A stretch of 47,278 nucleotides of DNA from Leptolyngbyaceae cyanobacterium MAG.088 (GTDB lineage Bacteria; Cyanobacteriota; Cyanobacteriia; Phormidesmidales; Phormidesmidaceae): the NCBI GenBank assembly GCA_019634055.1, contig JAHQVZ010000234.1:1-47278 (forward strand). The letters are read 5' to 3'. Shown piece after piece: positions 34,131 to 41,925 of the stretch. A model generated the notes under the pieces. That model searched no databases, had not been told where the DNA came from, and was given only the letters and a program-made list of their open reading frames with translations. The first letter of the stretch is position 1; every line of letters begins with the position of its first letter. The translations under genes and the position numbers were made by a program.

Positions 34131-34796
34131 TTAATCCAATAAACCAACCTCTCTCGCCCTTACATAGGTCTGTACGCGAATATTTATGCCATCGTCTGGA
34201 TAAACCTGCAGGGCATCTTGCACCCTGGTCCAATAGTAGCGAACAGTGCGTTCCCCCACATGCATGCGCTCAGCAATCGCCTTATCGGTCAGGCTTTCTT
34301 TGAAGGCCAGTTCGATCACTTTTAACCATTCGGGCTTAACTTCTAAGCCTGTGCGCATTTCTGGTGGTGTGTAGAGGAGGCCTTTCAAGGCCCAGTCCAC
34401 TTTAGTAAGCATTTCGTTACTGGTCAGACTTTTATCTGCAATAGTAAAACCGCCCTGATGGGTATCGATAATTGGCTTTAATCGCACTAAGGACCTTACG
34501 TGGGCACTTTGCACCACAATATTAAGGTCTGTATAGTCTGCTAATAAGGTTTTGAGAAGATCTAATCCAGTCTGCGTTTGAGACTTGTCCCCATCCTTTA
34601 CCGGCACAGACAGGTCCATGACAAATAGGTCAGGTGGAGTATCTGATATAAGCGTTTCAGCGTCAGTTGCCGTACTGGCGGTTGCAATTTTGCTATCAGG
34701 ATACTGTTCTTGTAATACGCTACAAGTACCAGCTAAAACAGCTGCATGATCGTCTAATACAACAAACGTAGGGGCATTAGCCACTGCATGAACCAT
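34131..34796 (-). CDS. NarL-type response regulator
   Basis: 221-aa two-component regulator. Receiver domain with acidic pocket VVLDDHAAV and phospho-acceptor Asp in LFVMDLSVPV (residue 61 from this start), a slightly longer loop (KDGDKSQTQTG) after it, and a C-terminal LuxR/NarL-type helix-turn-helix: ALTDKAIAER-like SLTDKAIAERMHVGERTVRY. Start ATG 34796 places the receiver right at the N-terminus; GTG 34829 is an alternative that adds 11 residues. It is between the membrane-anchored kinase-like gene and the CHASE2 kinase on the same strand, so it is the obvious partner of the latter. Likely target is this locus, through the divergent promoter region at 35652-35823 (inference). Confidence 0.88.
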   Translation of the reverse strand: MVHAVANAPTFVVLDDHAAVLAGTCSVLQEQYPDSKIATASTATDAETLISDTPPDLFVMDLSVPVKDGDKSQTQTGLDLLKTLLADYTDLNIVVQSAHVRSLVRLKPIIDTHQGGFTIADKSLTSNEMLTKVDWALKGLLYTPPEMRTGLEVKPEWLKVIELAFKESLTDKAIAERMHVGERTVRYYWTRVQDALQVYPDDGINIRVQTYVRAREVGLLD

Positions 34797-34859
34797 GACA
34801 GGACATTCCTCGCATAGGGAAATGAACACACAATAAATAGTAGCGAACTAAAAATATCT

Positions 34860-35651
34860 TTAGCCACTCACTACAGGCCAACTTAGTTGGCAAATCAGTT
34901 CGACATCATCCTGATTAATATCCAATGTACCGGACATTAAACTATGGAAAATTTCCTTGAGATACTGCAATTCAGTCGAATTTAATAGCAGTAGTTTAGA
35001 TTGTTGATTCAGCATACTCCTGGAGAGCTGCAGGTTATTCATGGTCCCCACACGTTGCAATCTTACATTAAGCGGTATTTGTAATTCTGGTATTTGAGCT
35101 TCTGGTAAGAGTAGAGGTAAAAGCTCGTTCACAATGGATAGTAACGTTCGATTGCTTTCGGTGCCATCACATGACCAGTCTGTCTCTAACTCTAAATCTA
35201 AAGACGTTTCGATTTGCTTATGATTTTTGAGTACAAACTGGAGGGCCAGCGGTAGGCTATCGTCTATAAACGGTGGGGATAGCTCGTTACTCAGGTTTTC
35301 TAGGGATCGATAAAATTGGTTGAATTGCTCTAGATAGGGAACGGTTTCCTGGGTCGGATGGCTGCCTTTTTCTAAATGTCGACGCAGGGCAAAGGCTTCT
35401 TGCAGTAAGCCGTCTCGTACAATTTCTGCTTGAGTATGCTGTTGTTGCTGTTGCTGGCTATGCCACCAATGCCATGTTTTTCGTCGTTGTCGCGTTGTGC
35501 GTTGCGATCGCCAATTGGAGATCGCACTACCCATAAATATAACCACACTTATACCTACTAATATGCTATGGTCCTGGGCTACATTTGCCACCGTCTCACG
35601 GTAGTTGGCCCAAGTAACAGCATAAATGTCGATATTCAACCGTAGAACCAT
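34860..35651 (-). CDS. Membrane-anchored histidine-kinase-like protein, catalytic motifs missing
   Basis: 263-aa protein. One membrane helix near the N-terminus (SILVGISVVIFMGSAI, ~29-44), a basic, Trp- and Gln-rich segment (WHWWHSQQQQQQHTQ), then a helical pair LLQEAFALRRHLEK (~82-95) and SLENLSNELSPPFIDDSLPL (~117-136) that resembles the dimerisation/phosphotransfer helices of HisKA_3-type kinases. The following part has kinase-like spacing (ALQFVLKNHKQIETSLDLE, TLLSIVNELLPLLLP), but the N, G1 and G2 ATP-binding motifs are absent. It could be a regulatory subunit or decoy for the adjacent CHASE2 kinase. It is the first gene of the minus-strand operon. Confidence 0.65.
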   Translation of the reverse strand: MVLRLNIDIYAVTWANYRETVANVAQDHSILVGISVVIFMGSAISNWRSQRTTRQRRKTWHWWHSQQQQQQHTQAEIVRDGLLQEAFALRRHLEKGSHPTQETVPYLEQFNQFYRSLENLSNELSPPFIDDSLPLALQFVLKNHKQIETSLDLELETDWSCDGTESNRTLLSIVNELLPLLLPEAQIPELQIPLNVRLQRVGTMNNLQLSRSMLNQQSKLLLLNSTELQYLKEIFHSLMSGTLDINQDDVELICQLSWPVVSG

Positions 35652-35712
35652 AGTTTAGGTACTACTCAAAGTAATTACAGGCCAAGCTTATCGTCGATAG
35701 TTACTCGCCATC

Positions 35713-35776
35713 TTGCAGTTTTCTGCAAAAGTCACTGCTAATTTCGTCATTAGTCGACTAAACGTTGCACTTTTCT
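35713..35776. promoter_or_regulatory. Repeated dyads in the divergent promoter region
   Basis: TTGCAG-TTTT-CTGCAA (35713-35728) is a perfect 6-bp dyad; TTGCAC-TTTT-CTACAA (35765-35780) is an imperfect copy about 52 bases away. The palindrome TTAGTCGACTAA (35750-35761) lies between. They occupy the gap between divergent operons, an ideal place for the NarL-type regulator to bind. The 13-mer GTTGCACTTTTCT at 35764 recurs at 11714. Confidence 0.5.
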
Positions 35777-35823
35777 ACAATTAGCCTCTCCGTTTTCGGT
35801 CTATTAGTCTGCACTTAGGGTGA

Positions 35824-37323
35824 GTGATTCCAAATTCGGAAAATTCTACTGTAGTCAATATCAGGGAATTAGCTGATAGATATCAGCGCATTCTATTGTT
35901 GACAGCTCACCGAATATCTTCTAGAACCATGGAAACTTTCCTTAACTACTGGCAACTGGCGAAAATCACGAGCTCTGGTCGTTACTATTGCAAAACGTTT
36001 CCACATATTCAAATCTGGTTTGAACAGTATTTTTTGAGTACTCTAAACGATTTATCAGAGCGCAATGTGCAAGATAGTCTGGTCAGATGCTGGCAGGCGG
36101 GTGGTACAGACGCAGCTATGGCAGGGTTAAGTCTACGCTGCTTTATTAGCCATAATATTTACAACACCTGTCGTCATTTGGCTCAACAGTTTGGGCATCA
36201 CTATAAATTCTCCACTACAGATTTATTGCCCTATGTGCTAGATGACAATGGCCGCCTTAAGAATTCGTATCGCCCCTTTACATTAGAGATTTTAGAGCGT
36301 TACAGCATTACCAAAGCAAAGCTAAGTACCTGGACCACCCACTTAACTAAAAACCGTCGGGGTTTAAATGAATTTCTGTTAGAACAGGGCCTCTATCGCA
36401 TCAGTAACTGGGCCATTCTTAACGATACGACTTGCTCGCAGCTAGACCGAATTTTTGAAAACTTTTATCAGTTTCCTAAAATAGAACGAAAAGCGGCTCA
36501 GAACCTGCTGCAGCGTTACCATGACGTGTATCGTCGTGACCGTAATCTGAAATTGCAAACGCGACGCCAGGGTAGCCGTTGCCAAAGCCCTAGCTATGAG
36601 CAACTTCAGAAAATAGCGATTAATCAGACTCCTGAACAGGCCCTTGTGCAGCTCGAAGATATGGCCACCAAGCTACGCCAGTATCGAATTTACAGACGTA
36701 ATGGCCATGTTCAAACCTTGGGGAATGTTATTTTTCTAGACGAACTAGATAATTTTTCGCTTGAACGCTATATGAGCGTAGAGCCGGTTGATGAAAGTGA
36801 TAATGCTGATGAACAACAGGCATTTTTTCAACAGTATCAGACCAAGTTAGAGCTCTGTTTACGACAGGCTATTCAACAAGCTTTACAGCAACGGGTAGAA
36901 AACTTACAGAGACGAGGTGATAAGTTTAAGGCCCAAGCGTATATCGAGGCCGTTAGACTCTTTCACCAGGAAGGGCTATCGATGGGTGAGATCGCAACTC
37001 GTCTAACCAAGCAGTTTTCTCCCCATATTAACTTTAATAACCAGGTACAAATTACGCGTCTGCTCAAGTTAAAAGAGTTGCGATCTCAAATTCGTCAGTT
37101 GACCCTCGATAATATTAAGGCGTTTGTCTATGAAGCAGCAGGTCATCATACTTCTGCTAACCGCTTGGGAGAACTTAAGTCTTCTATCGAGACGATTCTG
37201 ACCCAGACCATTGATCAAATTATCGGTGAGGCAGCAGCAGAAGCCCAGAGCCCCAATCGTCAACATCCAGAAAGCCGTCTAGCGGTTACCCTCTGTCAGG
37301 TAGTTAACGTAATTGCGGCCTAA
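35824..37323 (+). CDS. Conserved cyanobacterial protein with sigma-like helix-turn-helix region
   Basis: 499-aa soluble, mostly helical, basic protein from GTG 35824. No signal or membrane segment. Recognisable only in part: FLLEQGLYRISNWAILNDTT in the middle, RYHDVYRRDRNLKLQTRRQG after it, and a C-terminal LFHQEGLSMGEIATRL (~377-392) plus QVQITRLLKLKELRSQIRQ that reads like a sigma-70 region 4 or similar helix-turn-helix. I recall similar proteins beside CHAT and CHASE2 genes in cyanobacteria, without a known function. It is divergent from the kinase operon and ends 9 bases before the convergent CHAT gene, with no terminator in between. Confidence 0.6.
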   Translation: MIPNSENSTVVNIRELADRYQRILLLTAHRISSRTMETFLNYWQLAKITSSGRYYCKTFPHIQIWFEQYFLSTLNDLSERNVQDSLVRCWQAGGTDAAMAGLSLRCFISHNIYNTCRHLAQQFGHHYKFSTTDLLPYVLDDNGRLKNSYRPFTLEILERYSITKAKLSTWTTHLTKNRRGLNEFLLEQGLYRISNWAILNDTTCSQLDRIFENFYQFPKIERKAAQNLLQRYHDVYRRDRNLKLQTRRQGSRCQSPSYEQLQKIAINQTPEQALVQLEDMATKLRQYRIYRRNGHVQTLGNVIFLDELDNFSLERYMSVEPVDESDNADEQQAFFQQYQTKLELCLRQAIQQALQQRVENLQRRGDKFKAQAYIEAVRLFHQEGLSMGEIATRLTKQFSPHINFNNQVQITRLLKLKELRSQIRQLTLDNIKAFVYEAAGHHTSANRLGELKSSIETILTQTIDQIIGEAAAEAQSPNRQHPESRLAVTLCQVVNVIAA

Positions 37324-37332
37324 CAGAATCAT

Positions 37333-40152
37333 CTATAGCCAGTTGCCGAGCAAAATAAAGGGAGACCAATAGTATGGGCTATTGAAATTTGGATCTTTAA
37401 GAACTTTTAGTTGTGCCTTTTGCAGTGCTTTTGCCTTGCTCAATTGATTAGAGGTTAGCTGTTTGTAAAATTCACTGATTAACTCAGCCGTACTGGCATC
37501 ATTTACCTGCCATAAGGTTGCCAACGTGCTGCGTGCCCCAGAACGGGTGGCGACACCCGCAATCCCCAAGACCGATCGGTCATCGCCTCTAGCCGTTTCA
37601 CAAGCACTAAGTACCAACAGCTCTAGCTCACGATCACGACTTAGCTCACTGGTTTTGATCAACTGACTCAGTTCATTTACATTGAGCTGATCTTGCCAGG
37701 TCAAAATAAATGTATCCTCAGCTGTCGAGCCAAATTGACCATGGGTTGCTAGATGAACAATAGGGGCTGAAGATGTGGCAATTTCAACTTCTAATACTTC
37801 ATTGGTGACCTTGTCATTCAGTAAGGCATTGCCGTCGACAATGCCGCTAACATTAGCCAACTCTATTTCAATTGCTGGCAAAGCAATAAATCCCTGTTGG
37901 GCTTCGGAAACACCGGCTATAAATGCCTGAATAGAATCCCGCGCAATGGGCTTGGGTTCAACTAGCTGTAACCCAGGTGTTAGGGCTACCGCATATTTCT
38001 CAATCAAATAGTTTTGACCATCGGAAAGAGCCGCCATGGAAACATTGCGTAGCTTATCATCCAGAACAAATACCAGTGTGTCCACATCGGCTGCATTCAA
38101 ATCTTCTTCAATGGGAGTGATTAGCCATTGGTAAAGCTGTTCTGAAAATTGGTCTATGTCTGGTGACGGAAAATCCTGGATAAATTCATTTGTGGTCCCG
38201 TCAGATACTTGTTTTGCTGCAGCTGGAAATAGCACCTCTTGCAGCCGAATGCCATCCGACCATTTATCAATGGTGTCATCTAGCTCGGCTTTACTTACCC
38301 AACTGCTGTGACGGGTAATTTTATCGGTCAAGCTTAAAATGATTTCTAAGCGATCTTCTAAAACAATAGGATAAATAACCGCTGTTTTCTCATCGACAAC
38401 CTCATCTAAATTTACGCTTTGAATTTCTAGACAGGCCTCTCGAAAAAAGTTGTCTAGTTCAGCTAGCTGAAGTGATTCTAGAACCTGACGAGCCTCCTGA
38501 AGATTGGCTTCATAGGCTGCATCATTGGCATCCGTTTTCAGCAGTAAATCAATAAAATTGCGATATACGGGCTCAACCTGTTTTTGAAATTCAAAGGTTG
38601 CGTCTGATCCTTTAGCCGCTAAATCATTACGTAAAAGATTAACGGTACTCACTGCTGCTCGGCAAGCCTTAATGGCTTCACCAGGTACTGGACTATCGGT
38701 ATTCTGCAAAATTTGACAGAGTTGTTCTTGCAGCTGATATTCTAAATCAGGCAGATTAGCTCCTTGGGCCAGGTTCAGCGCAGTCAGTGTTTGTTGTTTA
38801 GCAATTTCCCACTGTTGGGTTTGGCTGTAGAGTCGACCCAGGCGGCTCAGGGCATAAGCCTGAGCTTTAATGTCATTAAGATTTTGGGCCGCACCATAGG
38901 TTTCTAACAAGAGTGTGGCAATGGTGTCTCCCTGCGGCAGGGCCTCAGCCAGTGTTAAGAGAGCGTCATTTTCTGGGGAAAGAGCGTCAGCGGACTGGAG
39001 AGATTCTTCGTCTGTTGTTAGCTGCTGAGTGGCTTCATCAGTTAAATCTACTGTCGCATTTTCTACGGCTAATTTAGCGGCGTCTGCCTCTCGCTGTGTT
39101 AGGGCAACGTCAACGGCCTGACGTAAATCTAACAGTAGCTGCCCATAGGTTAAACGGGCATAAATGTTATCCCGATTGGGGGGTTGCGCTTGGAGTTGCT
39201 CAGTCAATGTGGGTAAAATTGTAGCCACCACTTGCCAATCTGTTTGCTCAATAAATAGCCGTAGCTGACTGACTTGGGCGGCTATTCCCAGTCTTGTTGA
39301 TGACAGTTCAGGGGCGAGCTCAGTTGCCAGTTGATAATAGTTTAAGGCGGCGTCTGGATCATCGTTGGTTTCTGCTAACACCCCTAAACTGTTATAGATA
39401 GATGCGATCGCATCTGGTAACGCTAACTCTTCAGCCAGGGTCAACGCTTGCTCTAGGGTCTCGCCAGCTTCATCCCTTTCGCCCGTCAACCTGAGCAGTT
39501 CTCCATAGGTACGTAGCGCATCTAAAGTAACGTCATCTGATGGCTGAGATGTCAGGGCTTTTTCTATTTGAGACCGGGCGCGATCATAGAAACCAGCCGA
39601 TTGCAAAGCCTGAACCTGATTGACCTGAGCGCGCACCTGTTCGCGGGGCTGATTGGCTTGTTTATAGGCAACGGCGGCCTGAGCCCAAACCTCGGCAGCA
39701 CCAATGTTGTCGCCTTGAGAAAACAGCAGCTGTCCCTGAATTGAAAGCACCTGCCCTCGGCTAGACAACACATCTGGCGGTGCTGCATCCCCCATAGGCG
39801 TTAACCCCAAAGCCTTTTCAAGCGCCGCTTTGGCCTCGTTCCATTGGCCCAGTTGCTGATAGCTTAAGGAGAGATTTGCAAATGCCAGGGCCGCTTGCAC
39901 CATCTGTCCCGCTGACTGATATTCATTGGCCGCTTGAGCAAAGGCTGCGGCGGCGGCGGCATAATCACCGGCTGCATAGGCCGTTCGACCCTGCTGGTCT
40001 AACGTAGCATTGGCCTGGATTTCGACCATACCTACACTAGCCATGGTTCTAGTTACCGGCATGGTCAGACACAGGAGCGCTGTTGCTATCGCTAAACAGA
40101 TAAGCCAGAGCGGGCGACGAAGGGAGAATCGGGGACGGAAATGAGATCGCAT
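37333..40152 (-). CDS. Exported TPR - CHAT domain putative protease
   Basis: 939-aa protein. Signal peptide (WLICLAIATALLCL, ~16-30, cleavage near TMA), a long array of TPR repeats (~50-480) and a C-terminal CHAT domain (~600-939). The CHAT peptidase His and Cys are present: His804 in IVHLATHGQFG and Cys851 in LLVLSACETARG, with the end block SPYYWSPFILLGNWL. CHAT domains are caspase-like (clan CD) cysteine peptidases; TPR regions usually recruit the substrate or regulator. The signal peptide would place this one in the periplasm or outside, near the TpsA system encoded just upstream. The start has a strong GAGGAG site. It begins 36 bases after tpsB, so is probably in the same operon. Confidence 0.92.
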   Translation of the reverse strand: MRSHFRPRFSLRRPLWLICLAIATALLCLTMPVTRTMASVGMVEIQANATLDQQGRTAYAAGDYAAAAAAFAQAANEYQSAGQMVQAALAFANLSLSYQQLGQWNEAKAALEKALGLTPMGDAAPPDVLSSRGQVLSIQGQLLFSQGDNIGAAEVWAQAAVAYKQANQPREQVRAQVNQVQALQSAGFYDRARSQIEKALTSQPSDDVTLDALRTYGELLRLTGERDEAGETLEQALTLAEELALPDAIASIYNSLGVLAETNDDPDAALNYYQLATELAPELSSTRLGIAAQVSQLRLFIEQTDWQVVATILPTLTEQLQAQPPNRDNIYARLTYGQLLLDLRQAVDVALTQREADAAKLAVENATVDLTDEATQQLTTDEESLQSADALSPENDALLTLAEALPQGDTIATLLLETYGAAQNLNDIKAQAYALSRLGRLYSQTQQWEIAKQQTLTALNLAQGANLPDLEYQLQEQLCQILQNTDSPVPGEAIKACRAAVSTVNLLRNDLAAKGSDATFEFQKQVEPVYRNFIDLLLKTDANDAAYEANLQEARQVLESLQLAELDNFFREACLEIQSVNLDEVVDEKTAVIYPIVLEDRLEIILSLTDKITRHSSWVSKAELDDTIDKWSDGIRLQEVLFPAAAKQVSDGTTNEFIQDFPSPDIDQFSEQLYQWLITPIEEDLNAADVDTLVFVLDDKLRNVSMAALSDGQNYLIEKYAVALTPGLQLVEPKPIARDSIQAFIAGVSEAQQGFIALPAIEIELANVSGIVDGNALLNDKVTNEVLEVEIATSSAPIVHLATHGQFGSTAEDTFILTWQDQLNVNELSQLIKTSELSRDRELELLVLSACETARGDDRSVLGIAGVATRSGARSTLATLWQVNDASTAELISEFYKQLTSNQLSKAKALQKAQLKVLKDPNFNSPYYWSPFILLGNWL

Positions 40153-40188
40153 AGTTGCTCCTCGGTTACGATACTGAGTTCAGGTGCC

Positions 40189-41925
40189 TTAAAACGCTCG
40201 ATAGTTTAAAGATAAATGAATGCCATTTTCCTGCAGCGAATCCCCATCGGCATCACCATCAATGAGAGGAATGCCCCAGTCAAGTCTTGCCGTCAGATTG
40301 TCATCCAACTGCCATAACAAACCAAGTCCCGTCGATAGCAAGGTATCCGGGGCAGGATCACTATCATCAGCATTCCAACCAAAACCACCCTCAAGAAAGG
40401 GTGTCAGTTGTAAAACAGAACGTCGATTTGATGAACGATATAGGGGCAAACGAAATTCTGCCGAAGCAGATACGCCATTATCAGCCAGCAATAAATCCTG
40501 ACGATAGCCCCGCACCGTATTGGGACCCCCCAAGCCAAACTGTTCCAGTGGCAATAACGATGAGTCAGCTAGCTGAGCATCTGTCTGAAAGATAAATAAT
40601 GTATCCGGGGCCAACAACTTTAAAAACTGCCCCTGCCCCCGCCAGGCAAAAAACTCACTGTTGGGACTATTTGCAGACGTTGCCCCTAAAACATCTAACC
40701 CCACGCTAAATTGAGACCTAGCAGCCAATACCTGTCTCGGCTGTTGTTTAACCCATTCTTGGAAAAACCGTAATGCCGTTATCCGAGTACGGCCATCATC
40801 ATCAGCACCTCGAGTGGGAAACCCAACCTCTTCACCAAAAAAGCTTTCTAAGAAAATGCTGCGACTACCTTGACGTGATGCCGTCAGCCCCAGGGCAAAC
40901 TCCTCGGTGGGCGTTTTCTTCAACGGTTGTCGCCAGGTAATCTCATAAAATGCTGACTCGGACTCGATTTCCAAGATATCAAAAGGTTCTTCAACAACAT
41001 CGCTTCCCGAAAACCCAGCATTGAACTCCAGCGTGCCACCGATAGGATTAAGAAAAAAGCCGTAGCTTATATCAGCCGAGCGCAGTCCATCAGTACGGCC
41101 AATTTCAACTTCTAAGCGTTCACCGTTACCCAACATATTGGCCTCGGTATAAGCCACCTCTTGTTGAAAGGTTCCCACGCTGGGTGAGGCCGCGTTGTTA
41201 ACCCGTAAGTCAAACCAATTACTATCAGCTTCTTCAACAGTCACTGTCAGTAAACTGGTTCCTTGCTGAGGCCCTGCCGATAGTTCAGCCGATACACGCT
41301 GAATCAACGGATCTAGCTGCAATAGCTGCAGCCCTTCCAAGACGTCATCAATCTGCAGCGGTGCCTTTGCAAACCGTTCCATACGACGACGTACATAGCT
41401 ATCATTAAGCCTGCCAGGGCTAACAACTTTAATATCTTCTAACCCGCCCTCAAGAATTTGTACCTCAAGAGTGCCACCCTCAGGCGCAAACTCCTGCGGT
41501 GGCAAAATGGCAGACGACGTCACATAGCCCGCATCAGCATAAAGCTGGGTAATGGCTGAACGCACCCTAAACAATTCCGAAAACGAAAGCTCTAACGGCA
41601 GCTCGGTATCGAAAGTGTTTTCCACAGCTTCAGTCAGTTCATCGGCAGTGAATACCGTACTCCCTTCAAACTGAAAATCTTGAATAATGACTGTTTCCGG
41701 AACATCTGGCCCTGGTTCAGGCGTTACAGGAATCGGCTGCGTTTCCAGTAACGTTTCCGGTGGTGTGATGGGTTCAAAAATCTCTGGTCGTTCAAACTCC
41801 TCCTCTGACGGCGGTTCAATGGTAGGTGTTACGATGCCAGGCTCTTGAGCTAACGCAGAAACAGCAAAAAATAGCATGCTCAACGGCAGAGCAAGCAAAA
41901 ACAATCCAGAACAATTAGAGCGCAT
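40189..41925 (-). CDS. TpsB outer-membrane transporter (ShlB/FhaC/HecB family)
   Basis: 578-aa outer-membrane protein. Signal peptide (LFLLALPLSMLFFAVSALAQ), acidic Pro-rich linker, POTRA domains (VIIQDFQFEGSTVFTADELT at ~80 and a second near VEVQILEGGLEDIKVV) and a 16-strand beta barrel to the C-terminal aromatic residue (ISLNYRAF-like HLSLNYRAF). The barrel includes the conserved loop region LGGPNTVRGYRQDLLLAD, the VRGY motif of the Omp85/TpsB superfamily. It exports the TpsA partner encoded immediately upstream, with which its gene overlaps by 11 bases (41915-41925), a sign of translational coupling. Confidence 0.93.
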   Translation of the reverse strand: MRSNCSGLFLLALPLSMLFFAVSALAQEPGIVTPTIEPPSEEEFERPEIFEPITPPETLLETQPIPVTPEPGPDVPETVIIQDFQFEGSTVFTADELTEAVENTFDTELPLELSFSELFRVRSAITQLYADAGYVTSSAILPPQEFAPEGGTLEVQILEGGLEDIKVVSPGRLNDSYVRRRMERFAKAPLQIDDVLEGLQLLQLDPLIQRVSAELSAGPQQGTSLLTVTVEEADSNWFDLRVNNAASPSVGTFQQEVAYTEANMLGNGERLEVEIGRTDGLRSADISYGFFLNPIGGTLEFNAGFSGSDVVEEPFDILEIESESAFYEITWRQPLKKTPTEEFALGLTASRQGSRSIFLESFFGEEVGFPTRGADDDGRTRITALRFFQEWVKQQPRQVLAARSQFSVGLDVLGATSANSPNSEFFAWRGQGQFLKLLAPDTLFIFQTDAQLADSSLLPLEQFGLGGPNTVRGYRQDLLLADNGVSASAEFRLPLYRSSNRRSVLQLTPFLEGGFGWNADDSDPAPDTLLSTGLGLLWQLDDNLTARLDWGIPLIDGDADGDSLQENGIHLSLNYRAF

